Shown: positions 23,201-38,200 of the stretch, in pieces
Numbering within the stretch: position 1 is the first letter of the stretch
How the letters are laid out: the number at the start of each line of letters is the position of its first letter
Source of the DNA: Choristoneura fumiferana
Lineage: Eukaryota; Arthropoda; Insecta; Lepidoptera; Tortricidae
DNA length: 64,000 nt
Assembly (NCBI RefSeq): GCF_025370935.1
Contig: NC_133493.1
Coordinates: 7,010,904-7,074,903, forward strand
Reading direction: 5' to 3'
Notes under the pieces: generated by a model
Database searches by the model: none
Told to the model about the DNA's origin: nothing
The model's input: only the letters and a program-made list of their open reading frames with translations
Position numbers and translations under genes: made by a program

Positions 23201-26200
23201 GTCACGCTACAAACATCAAGCATTTTGCTTTACATTGCTTCTTCAAATAAACATGTGTGATAAAAATTAAAAAACTAATTATTTTTAAAAGTCGCTGAAC
23301 ATTGTTCAGTTTGAGGAGAATGGTTTGTTTTAATTATTTGCTCATATTACAGGCCACACCCGGTATATAGATTTTTTGTATTGATTTGTGGTGTGCAATA
23401 AAGAATATTTGTATGGTATTGTATTGTTTTACTGTCAAATGAGTATTTTGTTGCTACTTATCAAAATTAGAATATTTTTTGTGCAGCTATGTATTCATGA
23501 TTAAACTATAAATCAACCAACAAATTAATCAAAGTTACAAACTTTCACATTTATAATTATTAGTCCCACTTGCTGTAAACACATAAATCTCGAGTTAGCG
23601 TTAAGCCCAGTTTAGTAGTGTCAATTTGTATGGAACTGTCAAGCTTAAGCGTGGATTAATACTAAATCTAGATTTATTTTTTCCTGCAAGACGGCCTTAG
23701 TCACGTAAATTGACCTGTGATATTTTATTTATTAGTATAAGTAGTTAAATTTGTTATATATACAGTTATTTTCACTATACGAAGGAAATTAAAAATTTTG
23801 AGCACAAATCCCATTGTTTGTATCACTTTCATTTTAGGTAGGTACAGCTCGATTCAAATGTTAACTTAAAACTTAAAGCAAAATTTATTAACTATCCGCG
23901 AGAAAGTAACAGCAGCTGAAGAACATCTTGCTGTTATTTAACTGCATTTTTTCCGTATTTTCATTTCACCTATCGGTTTATTTTTGTCACTTTCTTTAAC
24001 CTCTTCGTATTTGTTTCCGTATGAAATGGCTGGCTGATTGGGATCTCTTTTAAGTGATAAGAATGCCTGTTAACAACAGTCTGTGAACAAGGTATAATTG
24101 TTTAATAAGTCATGATTCATTTTACTCTTTTGATTTGTTGTGTCGAGTAAAGAAAATTTGTTTTGTCAACGAATATTTCTCATTCGCTTGCTGTTTAAAA
24201 AATCCCGCAGCGCGTATACATTTTCTCCTTAAGATGACAAATACAGAAAGTTGTCGTTTAGTTTACGACGTGTCTTTGGATTTTACAGGCTCTCGAGCTA
24301 GAGTTAATTATTGGTCGTCTGCTGCGTTGTCTCGTTACTTTGTTTGCATTGCTTAGATTTCGCACTGTTCATTATTTATAGGAATATCATTTTATTTAGC
24401 TTTAACCAAAGGAAATGTATTTATTACAACTCTTTAAGGTAAAAACGCATGTAAATGAAGTGATAGCAAGAAAAACAGATGTACAGTCAAGGAATTTAAT
24501 TCATGGTCCACCATGGAACCTTTTCAAAGGACTTTCCTTGTTAATTAATGCGATGTCACTGACGTTTACTGTGAAATGGTTCCATGGTGGCCAATGAATT
24601 AAACTCCTTGACCGTACAAAGGCGAACTCATAGTGTCAAACAGTTAAAATGGTGAAAACGACGTACATACCATAAGAAAGACAGAAATATATTTGACTAG
24701 GTACTTCTATCTCATTCTTACCGAGATTAGTTAAAGTAGAACAAATTGAGATACCCGTTCAAGAGGCAATCCTCTTTGAAAACCATATAAGTCAATAGTA
24801 TAATGAGCGTATTTTTTCCCAAATTCACGAAATGACGTAAAATAAAATCATATTAATTGTTTGCATTTGATCGATTATGTGAGTTAAAATTGGTTTTTGG
24901 AGTCTTTTTATATTTTTTATTTCAACTTCAAATTTTGTTACTTTTTTACGGTCATCCCGTAAAACCCATATCGAAAATACAAACTGAAACATAGATGCAC
25001 AGAAAAACCAGAAAAATAGACCAGCGCTGGGAATCGAACCCTGAGGTCCTCGGCATTCCGTGACACGTGTTATACCGTAAAAGAAAAAAAAATGGAGTTG
25101 ATATAAAAAATGCACAAAAACTCCAAAAACCAATCTTAATTTGATTGCTTAATAACGACATCTCTTGTCCGGGTGAGCGGTTAGTTCCTATAGAATGCTG
25201 AAAGTTTTTCGATGAGTGCTACAGCATAGATGTCACTAGTGTCGCTGCTTAAGTGACTAAATAAGAAACAAGCTGAGATATGTGGTGCATAGGAGAAATT
25301 CGTGTCTGCCCAGTGGTCTATTTTTCTGGTTTTTCTGTGCTATCTATGTTTCAGTTTGTATTTTCGAGATTATGTGAGTGCCTTGGATCTACTTTTTAAA
25401 TGTTAAAAAATGGATGTAACTAATTTAATTCAATGCTACCTTATCAAATGCAATATACTTCAACAATAATTAAGTAAACGTTAAAAAGCAACCATAACCG
25501 TAATTCAAAGCTATTCAAAACAAAACTAAGTGATGTCAAACATCGCGACAGACGGACGTAAATTCTCGAGACAGGTGTACACAAATATGTTTATTTAATT
25601 ATAGGAAAACAGATTGTCGGTCATAAAATGTCTAGTGACTTAGTAGGGGTTTTAATTATGTGTAATCTATGTATTTAAAGAACATACATATGTACCTATG
25701 ACAACAGTTTTACTTTGCGTATCCCACTAATATCATAAGCGAAAGTTTGTTAAGTCTATTTGTTTGTTAGTTACCTCTTCACGTCTAAACCAATTAACCG
25801 ATTTAGATAAAATTCGGCATACAGATACTTTGAGTCCTGGGGATGGACATAGAATAATTTTATCCCAAAAAATTGCATAGTTCCCACGGGAAGCGACAAA
25901 CGAATTCTACACGGACAGAGTCATGGGCAACAGCTAGAAATACCTTTAAACATTAATTACAAGCCACTATAGAACTTTACGCCAGCTTTGCGAAAATTTA
26001 AATACGAAAAAAAGTAGTTTATCAAAAATATGTTAGTATTGTTGATGTAACGAACGTATGACGTATCATCCTATACCCACAGTTTTGCTCTCAGTACCCT
26101 TAGTGTAAGTTTTCGGTTACAAAATACGTCTCGATCGCGTTCGCGTTAAAATCTCAATTTGTATGCAAACACGAACAGCGCCTCTAGCGGAACGTTTGCG

Positions 26201-29200
26201 ATGTTCGTGTTTCCATACAAATTGAGATTTTAACGCGAACGCGATCGAGACGTATTTTGTAACCGAAACTTACACTAAGGGCACTGGAATTATTTAGCCT
26301 GGCAGTTGACTTTAAATGGTTGGTAGGTGGGGCGTGGTGCAATTAATCTAGCAAGCTCGGCATGGATAACCAAAAGGGTTCAAATCCCACCTGACGCACC
26401 CGAAAAATCTAATGCTCGAATTTAGTACAGCTACCTACCATGACTTCGCATCTCATCCTCGCTCCAAGCGAGCCCACTGTTCCTCAGGATCCTATTGACG
26501 CTGGACACCGAGGGTATGGAGTGGGGCTCACACACCCGAGCACTCAGTAGCCTGTCCCGGATTTCCCACGCGAACATGCCCGGGTTCTCTTGCTTCAAGC
26601 GGAGGATCTTCTTGACCACCGTGGGAGTTGCCACTTGCTGGAAAAGAGGGAGAGGTTAGAACTACGGAATGGGAAGACGAAATTGTATGTCAACGAGACA
26701 AGTTCATGTGAGCGTACTCTATTCTATGTATGGGGCCCACAGACGCTGCGAAAAATCCTATTGATCAGGCAGGTTAGGGGGGCTACTACGAAATAAGAAA
26801 ATCGAAGTTCGTGTATCCCTCTCACTCTCGTATTACATAATATTAGCGTCAGTGGGACGGCAAGATACGAAGTTCGAATTTCGCACTTAGTCGTAAAGGC
26901 CGTGGTGGCCGAGTGGTTTGACACATGTGCGAAAATACATTTGAAATTTACCACGAGCTTTACGGTGAAGGAAAACATCGTGAGGGGTAACCTGCAGAAA
27001 CCTGCGAAGCAATTTAATGGTGTGTGTGAAGTTCCCCATCTGCACTGGGCCCGCGTGGGAACTACGGCCCAAGCCCTCTCATTCTGAGAGGAGGCCTGTG
27101 CCCAGCAGTGGGACGTATATAGGCTGGGATGATATATAGGGCCAGACTGCACCGTTCGACCGGTGCCGTTTTCGTATGGTGTGTGTGAGAAAATTGTACA
27201 GTTTTTGTACGATTTTTTAAAACTGTACCTACCTATACCTTCGAATAATTGACAACTTTGTGTGCCTCGCTCGGTAGAACTTTTTTTTTTTTTTTTTTTT
27301 TTTTTTATTTGACTGGATGGCAAACGAGCAAATGGGTCTCCTGATGGTAAGAGATCACCACCGCCCATAAACATCTGCAACACCAGGGGTATTTCAGACG
27401 CGTTGCCAACCTAGAGGCCTAAGATGGGATACCTCACGTGCCAGTAATTTCACCGGCTGTCTTACTCTCCACGCCGAAACACAACAGTGTAAGCACTGCT
27501 GCTTCACGGCAGGATTAGCGAGCAAGATGGTGGTAGCAATCCGGGCGGACCTTGCACAAGGTCCTACCACCTGCAACCAAGAACCCTGACGCAGTCAGCA
27601 TTTGCCGCACTAATAAAAAAAACTTGATAAGGATAGTACTGCGACAGGGTTCCACCGAGTGCCACAAAACGAACCTTCAAGGTATCCCACTTCCTACTTA
27701 TATTATATTATAAATAATGCGAAAGTTTGTGTGTTGTGTGAGTGTGTGTGTATGTGTGTATATGATTGTTACTCCTTCACGCTAAAACGTCTAGATGGAT
27801 TTGGATGAAATTTGGTGTATAGACGGCTGGACATCTGGATTAACACATAACCTACTTTCTATCCCGATATTCCCATGGGGCAGGGATAAGGTCTTGAAAT
27901 ATCAACCGCTGAGCGTAGAGTCATGAAATTTGACACTGTTGTTTATGTGCAGCGTTAATGAAATCCACAATGTAATTTTTGGGGATTCCCGCATAGATAC
28001 TTATTTCGTAAAATCCCGGAATTTCCATGCACTCAACTGCCAGATCTAATGGTTCACGCGTGCAAAACCGTGGGTAAACACTAGTGTAGTAAATAAACCA
28101 ATCAAGCGGAAGCTCAGACAAAACAATCATATGCAACATATTACAATGACGTTACATTAATGACAATTTAATCATGACATCTGAGATCTGAGGTTAATGC
28201 ATGTTTGTCTTATTCTCGTTTTTGCAACAGGATAATATATGCCAGATTACTTCCTGATTGTAATTAATCGTGATAACATTTTATTTTAATACAAAAATAT
28301 GACATCATCTTCATAGATAAATTATGAAAAACCAACATGATTTATCCATAATTAATTATGTTAGCAGTTATTGTTCGTCCGTGGACTTCGAATGCGTACC
28401 TAAGTTGTTAGGGTTTCATAGTCCCAAGGAACCCTTTTAGCTTTAAGACCATCACCATGTCCGCCCTTTTAAGCATTTCAAGTTAGTTATTTTAACAAGT
28501 CATATTCGCCCAAAGACAGCCTTGCAGTGCAACGAGGCAACGCCGCTAGCGTCTTAGGCACAATGCCCCGCGCTGCGCTGCCTTTGGATGAGGAAGCCCG
28601 TTTTAGTTAATTTTATATGTTTTTTTTATTTTTATTTATATGTAAAAATTCATTGTTTAAATAAATAAATTATATTAGTCATATTTCATCAAAGTTTAAT
28701 CTACATAAATAAATACGAGTACCAACAAAAATACATGCCACGATGTTACCCCAAATAGTTCTACGATTAGAGGAAAAAGAGAGGAGAGGAGAGGAGGAGG
28801 AGGAAGGTTGCTTCAAGTCTGAAAATCGATCTGCCAAGGATTTATCTTAAAATAAATTAATTATAGCTACTTAGGTAATTCTATTTTCTTTTTGATGTGT
28901 AAACAAACCTCTCCTGAACTTATAACGCCATCTTTTGCAAAGTAAGTAAATTATTTTAGTAAAAGCTACTCGATAACAGATGGCAATGCTTAGGGGCTGT
29001 TTCACCATCCACTGATTAGTGTTAACTAACGGCTAAATGTGATGCCGTCTCTATTTGTTTTGTTCCAATAGACGGAGACGGCATCACAATTAACCGTCAG
29101 TTAACATTAATCAATGGATGGTGAAACAGCCCCTTAGTATAATATACTAAAAATTAATTATTAAAAATTAAAGCTCGGTTGGTAAAAAAAAACAGGTTTA

Positions 29201-32200
29201 AGTTCCGTTACAAAATAACAATTCGAATCATCAAGGTATTAGTACTATTGAGTACCCCTTTTGTACGCCAAGTGTATTTTTTCCCAGAAACCGTTACAAT
29301 ATTATCTCCTACCGATTAACGAGTACCTAAACTCCGACAAAACAATGATTAGTCCAGTAGCGAGATATCGATCAGACATATACTACCGCTCAGCACCGAG
29401 TAATGAGCAAAGCCAGGGATATAAGCTAGGTCATTACTCTACCCACCTGTGAGTTCGCACGGTACACTATTTTAATACCAATAGACTAATATTACCTTTG
29501 GACATGAAGTGTTGTAAAGATACTGGACTATAATTAACATTCCGTAGCTACTCAATCTTTTGATATGCATCTTTATTACAAAAAACTACAATTTGTTACG
29601 ATATGTGACATACAAAAGTATAATCAAGGATGTTTGGTTCAATACAATTGGTAAATAAAATAAACCGTCTCAAATAATATTATGACATGCATTATGAATG
29701 CATAAGCATAACAGATAATTATAGCTTACCTCGTGAACGCACCCTTCGGTTTTAAAAAGTAAAATAAAAGATGGCGCTAAAATTGTGCGTTCAATAGGAT
29801 ATCGATTGAGTCTAATGGCGTAATTATTAGTTTCCCGCCAAAATTGACGCCCCACATTCGAAAAGGGATACTTTACCACACCTAATCCCGAAGGCTACTA
29901 TTTACACATTAACTTTGACGGACTACTTGAGAGTACCGTAATTATAATTTAAAAGCTTGCGTGCGTGAGGAGGTGCTGTTTTCGCGGTAAAAAATAGGTC
30001 GTGTAATTGATTTTTAATCTCGATTCCGTAAATTCAATCAAACAGATGCCTCTGGATGTTGGAAATAGGAAATTATCAAAACGGAAACTTTTTTTATGTT
30101 TCAAACGTAACATCAAGTTGTCAAAATTTGTATTTTTAATCGATTTCTTCACTTTAGTTTTACACCTGGCTGACTATGACTTGGTTCGTAACATTTTGAA
30201 AAGAGTACTGTTCAAAACACAACCACATAATTCACACAAACTTGTTTTTATGCGAATTTGACTAAACTTATCTTCAAATATAAAAAGAAAAATCCTAACC
30301 GTCTGACTGACTGACTCATCAAGGTTTGACCAACCCTTGGACCTTATGATTTAGTTACAAAAATAATAAAGACAGATTGGGCAAAATTCTCATCGGATAG
30401 GAAGTTCATTATGCTCCCAAATTACCCCAGTCACCTAACACCTCCGTTCTAAGTAAAATCAACATGAATTCAAATAAGCAATTTTTTGCATTAAAAATTA
30501 TGTTAGGTAATTTGCAATAATATTCTTCAATAATCCACCAAAATTTATCACCGCGACAGTAAAGTACAGTTTCTTTAATAATTCTATAAAAATCAGGCGA
30601 AATTGCTATAAACATATTTACTTCATAATTTACTAGTTTTAATTATGTTGTTTGTAACACATGTAAAATCCACTTATTTTTTTAAGGCTTCATATTTTCA
30701 AAAGTAAAAATTAATTACGATAGTGGCATAAAAGGTAAGTATAGTTAAGTTTTAGGTATGAGATGTCTTTTTAACGTGCCTTGAGATTTTTACACTTATT
30801 TATGGTGATAATGTTATATTGATTTAACAAAATAATTTAATAATAAATAATAAATTCTCCATAAATAAATAAAAAAAACCTAATATCCAATCATATCTAT
30901 TGTTGGATTTTAAATGATAATTATTTAAAATCCAATTTCTTGATAATATGTGACTTAAAAAATCTTCTTTTTTTTCCTAATAGAAATTAGAAGTATAACG
31001 AAATAATCACTTAATTAGTGTTTTTTATTAAATTTCCTGTTAGATATATTGTTGGTTTCCGTTTATGGGTCTAATAACGGAATTATTCAAACATATTTTG
31101 ACATTAAATTTACTGATAACATTTTTGCTGACAAAAAACACCTATTTTAGGGTACAATTTTTTTTTACCATCTTCCGGCACCAAATTTTGGTGAATTTGA
31201 AAATATAGGTTCTTAAAATTATACGTAAAAGCCGTATACAAAAAAATGAATAGTCGCGATAGAAATTTTGAAGGAAATCAACTTTTTTAACGCCAACTTT
31301 AGAAATTGCCAGCCAGTGCGTTATTAAAAAAAGTTGGCATACCCAAGACAGGACATAAAACTAAATAAACGCAGTTATATCAAGGCTGTCAAAGGAGGTC
31401 ACAATACAAACAAGCGGTAGCATTCAGGCATTCCCGCGTCACGGGCTCCGTTCACCGTTTTTGCAGCGCGCATCAATCATACCTTGACACATCCAATATC
31501 GGTTTTTGCACTCGCAAGATGGCGTAACTGTCCACAAACGCGTGGACGATTAGTGATTCTTATTACAGATTTCTATTAGACTTTCCACCTTGATGGGGTG
31601 AGAGATAATCTGCAGGGCGTGCGACTCGACTTTAATGGAACATTGATTCGATATTAATTCTAGTCTCGCTAATGCGGCAGGTGTATTCGGTAGTCTAGTT
31701 GACTGCGGAAACAAAAAGGATCATAATTATGGCTAGGCTATTACGCAGACGATGTCAATGAAATAAATTGCAGGATTCTCAGCTGGCACGCTGGCAGACA
31801 TTTGGCCTTTCGACTGTACGCTGTACCTGCGCATCGAAATTAGCAGATTTTATTTTATATGCCACAGTCAGAAACCTGGCATAATTTACGCCTTGGCGTC
31901 AAAAATTAGAAAAATGAAAGTATCCTTCTATTATTATTGAATAAAGCATTGGCTAGGGTGCAGTCAGCCAGAAGCATGACAGCACAAAAGAGATTTAAAA
32001 AATCTTTCTTCTATATGACTCTATGAATATCAGGTATATTCCCGTCAGTGCTCCGTAATCTTCTAAGCCACTTACCTACGTAGAGTAGAGAGCGATCATA
32101 ACACCGCAAAGTAAATGACCATGAGAAACGAACAGCTCTTTTTGCAGTCCTCTATTTTGCTGCAACGCGTTTGAAAGTTAAGTATATAACGATTTCATAA

Positions 32201-35200
32201 ACGTTTGTGATATTTTAAAGAAGATGTATACATGAATATTGTAGTCATGATTCTCAACTTTTACAAAATATCAAAGTGGAAACGCATATTGTAACAGTTT
32301 TTTGTAGAACATTCTGTGAAATTTAAATTACAAAGTCAATAACAGAAACAAAAAAACATGGTCCCGTCTGACAGTGGTGTCGCACAAAACAATGTAAGAA
32401 TTCAACTTTGTAATCAAAGATAATGCCTACTGTTTTTTGTCATTTGATAAATACTCAAGCCTCATGGCTATGGAATTATAACAGTCCTTTAAGGTCGAAG
32501 GAAGGCGACGATTCAATCAAGGTAAAATAAAACTTTTTGCATTATTGCAAGTCTTTAAATGCTTTTAGGCTTTACCATTTTTATAAAGCAACGGAAGGAT
32601 CTCGATCGTTAAATAGCTTTTGCTCTATTTGCTTGGCGGTATTTTGTTGGTGTTATATTAATGCAGTTTTTACGGAAGCTGTGACATTTAAAGTATTCCA
32701 TAGAGCAGTGGCAACAATCGTGTACTGTGCATTTTGTAAAAACGGATCAACGAGAATACAGTCAGAATAAAGAGTGAAAATTAATTGAAGACATTTTAGA
32801 CTTAAAATGCCTGAATATGGAACAATATTGTATGAAAATGCTTAGTCATTGTCATTTGATTGTTTTGAGATATTTGATTTTGAGACCTTACCTTCGTATA
32901 TAATAATAGCATATATACACATATATGTATATATAGCATAGGAGGATAAAAGAGTTCGACTGCATTTTTAATTCAAAAATCATTTCAATTAGCTAACTTC
33001 AATAGTTTCAAACCCTAGTTACACGTTCCAAGAATGTACTGTACACTCTATTTCTTCCACATGAAAGCAGGTAGGTAGGTATATTAAGTAAGAAATTTAG
33101 ACGTGTTACTCGCTTGCAGTGTGACATATAAAGCCAACCGAAGTCAAGATAAACTGGACATATCTGTATAATTTCCAATATGTTTTATGAAGCAGCTTTA
33201 CGGTATTAAAGCGGGTAATAATATTGACAATATAATCCGACGCGATCGGCCGTAAACGGGATATTATCGGTGCAAATCCGAAAATCCTAAACCGATCATG
33301 GCCGGTCGGAATATATGAGTATACGACTTTTGCTAGCGCGTTTAAGAATTATACGTTGATGATATAATTTTTATTTTCAATTTACCATTGATAATTAAAA
33401 TAATGGATAAACTTACGTATTTCTCACATCCAGAGGATCTTAAGTAATAGTTTTGCTAGATCTGGCATCTACAAGTAGTAAGTTCTTGGTGCCATCAACC
33501 GGTTAATGAAATTATGTACCCATCTCATCATTACCTGGCACCGTAAAAACGACGTTACAATTTTAAATTAAGAGCACACAGTTGCCAGTCTCGTATTTGC
33601 ATCATCAGTGCTGCCAGTCAATATAATTACCAGTGGGGTGCGATTGGCAACTCAATTTCCTTAAAGTGACAAAGGGAATTGAGCTGCGACCTGCGTAGAG
33701 CTGTATTATTTTCATAAGCTCAAACCGTAGTAAAACCTTGTCCCAGTAAACCATCATTGTACTTATCGTGGAATTTTACTACGAAAAGTTTGTACTGCGG
33801 GTTGAGCTTCCAGCAGATTACCTAGGTAAGTAGGTAAATATATGGAGAATCAGACCTCAAAATATATCGTAATAGACGCATATCAGTATGACAAACTTTA
33901 CATAAACTTCAATAATAGATAAGGGTAAAATGAAACAAATCAATCTTGTACGTGATTATCACTGTTTCTAAAGAAAAAATCTAGCAATCAAATTGATGGT
34001 TTCTTCCCCAATAAGATGGCCGCAATTTTGACATTCCGCGATCTAAAAGAAACTTTAAATTTAAAGTGATTCTAGAAAAAGAGCGTTTCAAAGTTTAAAA
34101 AAAAACTTCCTTTTCTTGTTTTGTTATAACTTGTACTTACTATAAAACTGTTTCTGCGAATAGCGAATAAATGAATCTTATTCTTATTCTTAAAATTTGC
34201 CTAGCCCCTTTTTGACACTGCAACTATGTAATTTACTACAAGTACACAAAACTCGTTAAATATGTCCATTGTTCAGTTCAGAGCCGAAGCAAAACAAACA
34301 CATTTCAGACAGTATCGACGCTACGCTGCATAAATAATTTAGGGTTAGCAGGTAGGACTTTTAAAATATTAAAAATATAAAATGGAGTATAATAATTGCA
34401 GTGCAAAAATAAGTTACGAGTTGACGGGGTCACTGCCGTGCCCCCAGAAGGGCAACGCGTCACGTCTTAAATAAATAACTTTAAAATTAGTTCAAACACT
34501 AAAAACCACGAAATAGGTTACTTAAGATAGTGCGATAAACTGTGTTAAAGTAATGGATAATGATATTATTGAGTCAACTTTACATTATGAAATAATGTTT
34601 TGCGCAAAGGAAAGTTGATACAAAAAACCGGGGACAAGCGCGGTTTAAACTCGCATAGAGAGGTTTTCGTACTTTCCTAGATGATATAGATTTTTTTATG
34701 TTATTTTATCTACCATGGACTTCTTATATAGTTTCCTGTAATCTATAGGTATAAAACTATTTTCTGTTTTTTCAAAATTTTAGGCGCAGTAGTTTCGGAG
34801 ATAAATGAGGAGGGGAAGGGCTAGTTTACGCCCAAAAGTGACCCCATAATTTTTAACGCAAACAATTACGTATTTTCCGAGCAAATCGACTATGACTGGC
34901 GGACAGACAGACACATTTTGCCTAAGAAATGCTACCAATTTTCAGTTAACCACTGTAGGATCAATGAATTTCCTAAATAGCCAAAAAAATGAGTTGTCCA
35001 AATCCACCGATTAAACCACTGGCCAGCAACATGCCATGAAAAAATTAAAATATTTTTTATCGTTCGAATTCCGAACGGCATCCCTAGCCCTTCCACACGT
35101 GTGGTTATTAAGGCCTTAACAGATAAGAGCGGCGATAGTTGACAGCGGTTGACAGGTGCTCACCGCTCCCATGACCCGGGTTGACCAATCGCACCATTAC

Positions 35201-38200
35201 TGTTACAAATTGCCCGATGCGACCCGCGATTGTGGACGGGAAAAGACCTAATTATTTGAATAAAGAACATCATTCGATTTGACGCGAGCTGCGTATTTGA
35301 ACTTTAACCCATTGACGTACTACTTCTTTTAACAAACCTTTTGAGATGAATTTTCTTTTTAACTGACGAAAAAAACGAAGGAGGTTCTCAAGTCGACTCG
35401 TATATTTTTCTTTTCGATCTATGAGACGTTTAACTTATAAATACTTATATATACTAGATTAATCCGTAGAAAAGTATTATATTAATGAAAATTATTTTGC
35501 ATGTAGATTTTCAAGCTTGTAGTAGTCAGCCGAATTGATAGAATTTTTAGCACTTAATTATTGACTTTATTTTACTTACTTTACTTCAAAAAACAATATA
35601 CATACCTAGTTAATTTTATGTTTAAAAGTATATACTTATTTATAAGTTTGTATTGATGGAGTTAAAAGAAAGTATACCTAGCTGATTTTGCAACCATTAA
35701 GTACTATAAGTACTCGTATTTGTTAAATGTTAAAAATTATGTCACAGCAGCTTATCCATGAATTTCATCTTCACAATCGATTATATATTGATCGATCGGG
35801 TTACATCAGTACCATCACCGATTTCACGCCCGTGCCTTCACATCTTCACAATCTTCAATGAATGCTAATGTCTATGCACTAAAGCACAGTGTAGTATGGA
35901 AACTAAAGCCTTTGTTTAAAAATGTTTTTTTTTTACGAATTTCTTATATAATTGCCCGGGTCTGTCCTCCCGTTTTGATTTCGGATGGGGTTCGGGTTTT
36001 GCCATTAACGGCAAATGGTCATGAAAAAAAAAATACAAGCATAGATCAACATCATACTCCCTTGACCATCTTTTAAAGCCTTTTTTTAACTTGCACTTGC
36101 ATCTGTGTATAATTTTGATGCTTTGCGATCACTGTCACTGGTGTTGTTTTTTGGGCAATTAATGGACGTTGTGGCCGTTTTTTTTTTCGTAGATTTTTTT
36201 CTGTCCTGTGTAAGTTTTAACTAAAAGCTGTTAACACTATCAAGTAGGTAAATATTTTAGGGTAGAATATGTAAATATTTGGTGGCGATAATATATTAAA
36301 TTTTTGGAAGGGCTATTGACTGGGTAGTTTACCCTAAAATGTTCAATTATGGCATGTACGCAAGTATACAAGTTTATTTCAAACCCTGCAAGTCAGATTT
36401 CACCAACTTCCTATCGATACAAAAACTTGCATTATTTTTTTAACAAAAACGTATTTCTCCACGTATGTGCTGCCAGGTATGAAGCCCGGGACTTCCTCAG
36501 GTGCTACCAACGCACATATGCGTTCAAATCACTCCAGAATGACAGCTGCATTGGAAAAAAAACGCATATATGCGTTTCTAGCAGTAAATATATCAAATGC
36601 GTACCTAGTTTTAATCGACACAAACTTTTGTTTTAACACTAGATCGATATTTCCCACCGATACCCTCCCATAAATATTGTTCACTGCAAACATAAAACGA
36701 AACAGTAATTAGTTCATGTCGATTATAAAACGACAACTCGAAACAATGTTCACAATTATTTAAATACCAACCCCCACACGGAACCTTAGAGCATCAAACC
36801 ATCCGGAGCGGTCCACAGAGAGCATAAGCATATATGTATAATCTGTGCATATAGGGATAGCCCTCTGCTAAAAGTACGATCATCGATTTTTTTAGTTATT
36901 TCGTCCATAATATCATAAACACGCGAATTAAAGGATGTACAAATATTTTGTTAAAATGTGACGCATAAACTGCTGAACAGATTTTAATGATCTTTAGCAC
37001 ACTTTATAATTCGCTTTATCAAGTTCTCCTGAAACGTAGACGAAGCTTCAAAAAACAGATAAACGATATCCTATAATATGGGAGTAGTGATTGTATGTCC
37101 ATTTGATTATTACTTAAAATACATTAGCAAAATACTATTGACTTATTCTATACATTTATAATGAAATTTTATTTGAAACGTCAGATCTTTTAATCCTATT
37201 TACATCCTATTTACATCATAGTGTTCTGATTTTCTGTCCTTCCTATTCGCTGGGTGCGCGATGACAGCGCCAACTAGCGGTTACAGTTACGGCGGACTTT
37301 GAAATATCAAATGGCTGGCTGTCATTACGAAGAGTAAGGAAACAAAACAAATAATTTCAACGAAATATCGTAATTTACATTCTATTCGATCATGTAAATC
37401 TATAGTGTCGATAATAACGTTGACTTTTTTTATTTCCCGTCTAAAATGGCACAATCAATTAATTTCAGGACACGGACTTTCTTATGACTGTCTTCACGAG
37501 AAGTAATAAAATAAACAAATTAGTAATGCAGTATTTTTGTGTATTCAGTTAAACATGGCCACATTCATTATAAAAACTGGATTCCAAGCACACTAAATAT
37601 ACGACATCGTTTTCCGACCATACACAACAATAAAAGGAAAACACTTAGTTTTTGCTCAATGTGTCCAAGATGTAAAAGAAACTAGTGAAGATCGTAAATT
37701 CATAATGAGCCACACCATTGAAGCTCGTGTAATTCGTCAAACTTCAGTGATATCGACGCTATATAAAACATCTTTCTTGTGGAAATTTATAGAATTTGTG
37801 TTCACTGTTTTAGCCACTATTCTTGCAGTTAACTACGCAGCAGGTTTCGTGACGCATATTTATTTAATTTTGCTGAATAATGCACGAACACGTAAATTTC
37901 GCGCTGCGATCGATTCGTGGTTCCCCCACCTCCTACTTTGCACCCAGCGAATACTTGAAAATAACAGTTTTTTGAAAATCGTATTATTAACTACACATAT
38001 ACCTAACTAATTAATCTCGCTACTCACAAGTCGATTTTTATCTACTTTGATGTTCCCGATAGATTGTTGTATGTTAATGCGGTGGCGATACAATAATACA
38101 ATACCTTCAACCAAAATGTATTACAACTATTTGGTACAGAAAAAAGTGCGTTTGCCATCTCCGTTTGGCTCTATGCTCCAAGTACGGAACGCAATTAAAT

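Larger units (their letters stand above)
20941..26438 (-). other. Pox neuro intron 3 (5.5 kb)
   Basis: Bounded by an acceptor with a long pyrimidine run on the minus strand (at 20941) and a GTAGGT donor (at 26438). It holds a SINE (21291), a TA-flanked MITE (23026), two further hairpin MITEs (24482, 26097) and an inverted SINE-like pair (24955-25380). The rest, 21490-23020 and 23370-24480, shows nothing I can name. Confidence 0.8.

Noticed and set aside
26724..27383. 219-codon minus-strand frame
   Set aside because: It crosses a MITE, a SINE and a polyA-tailed retroposon; there is no gene.
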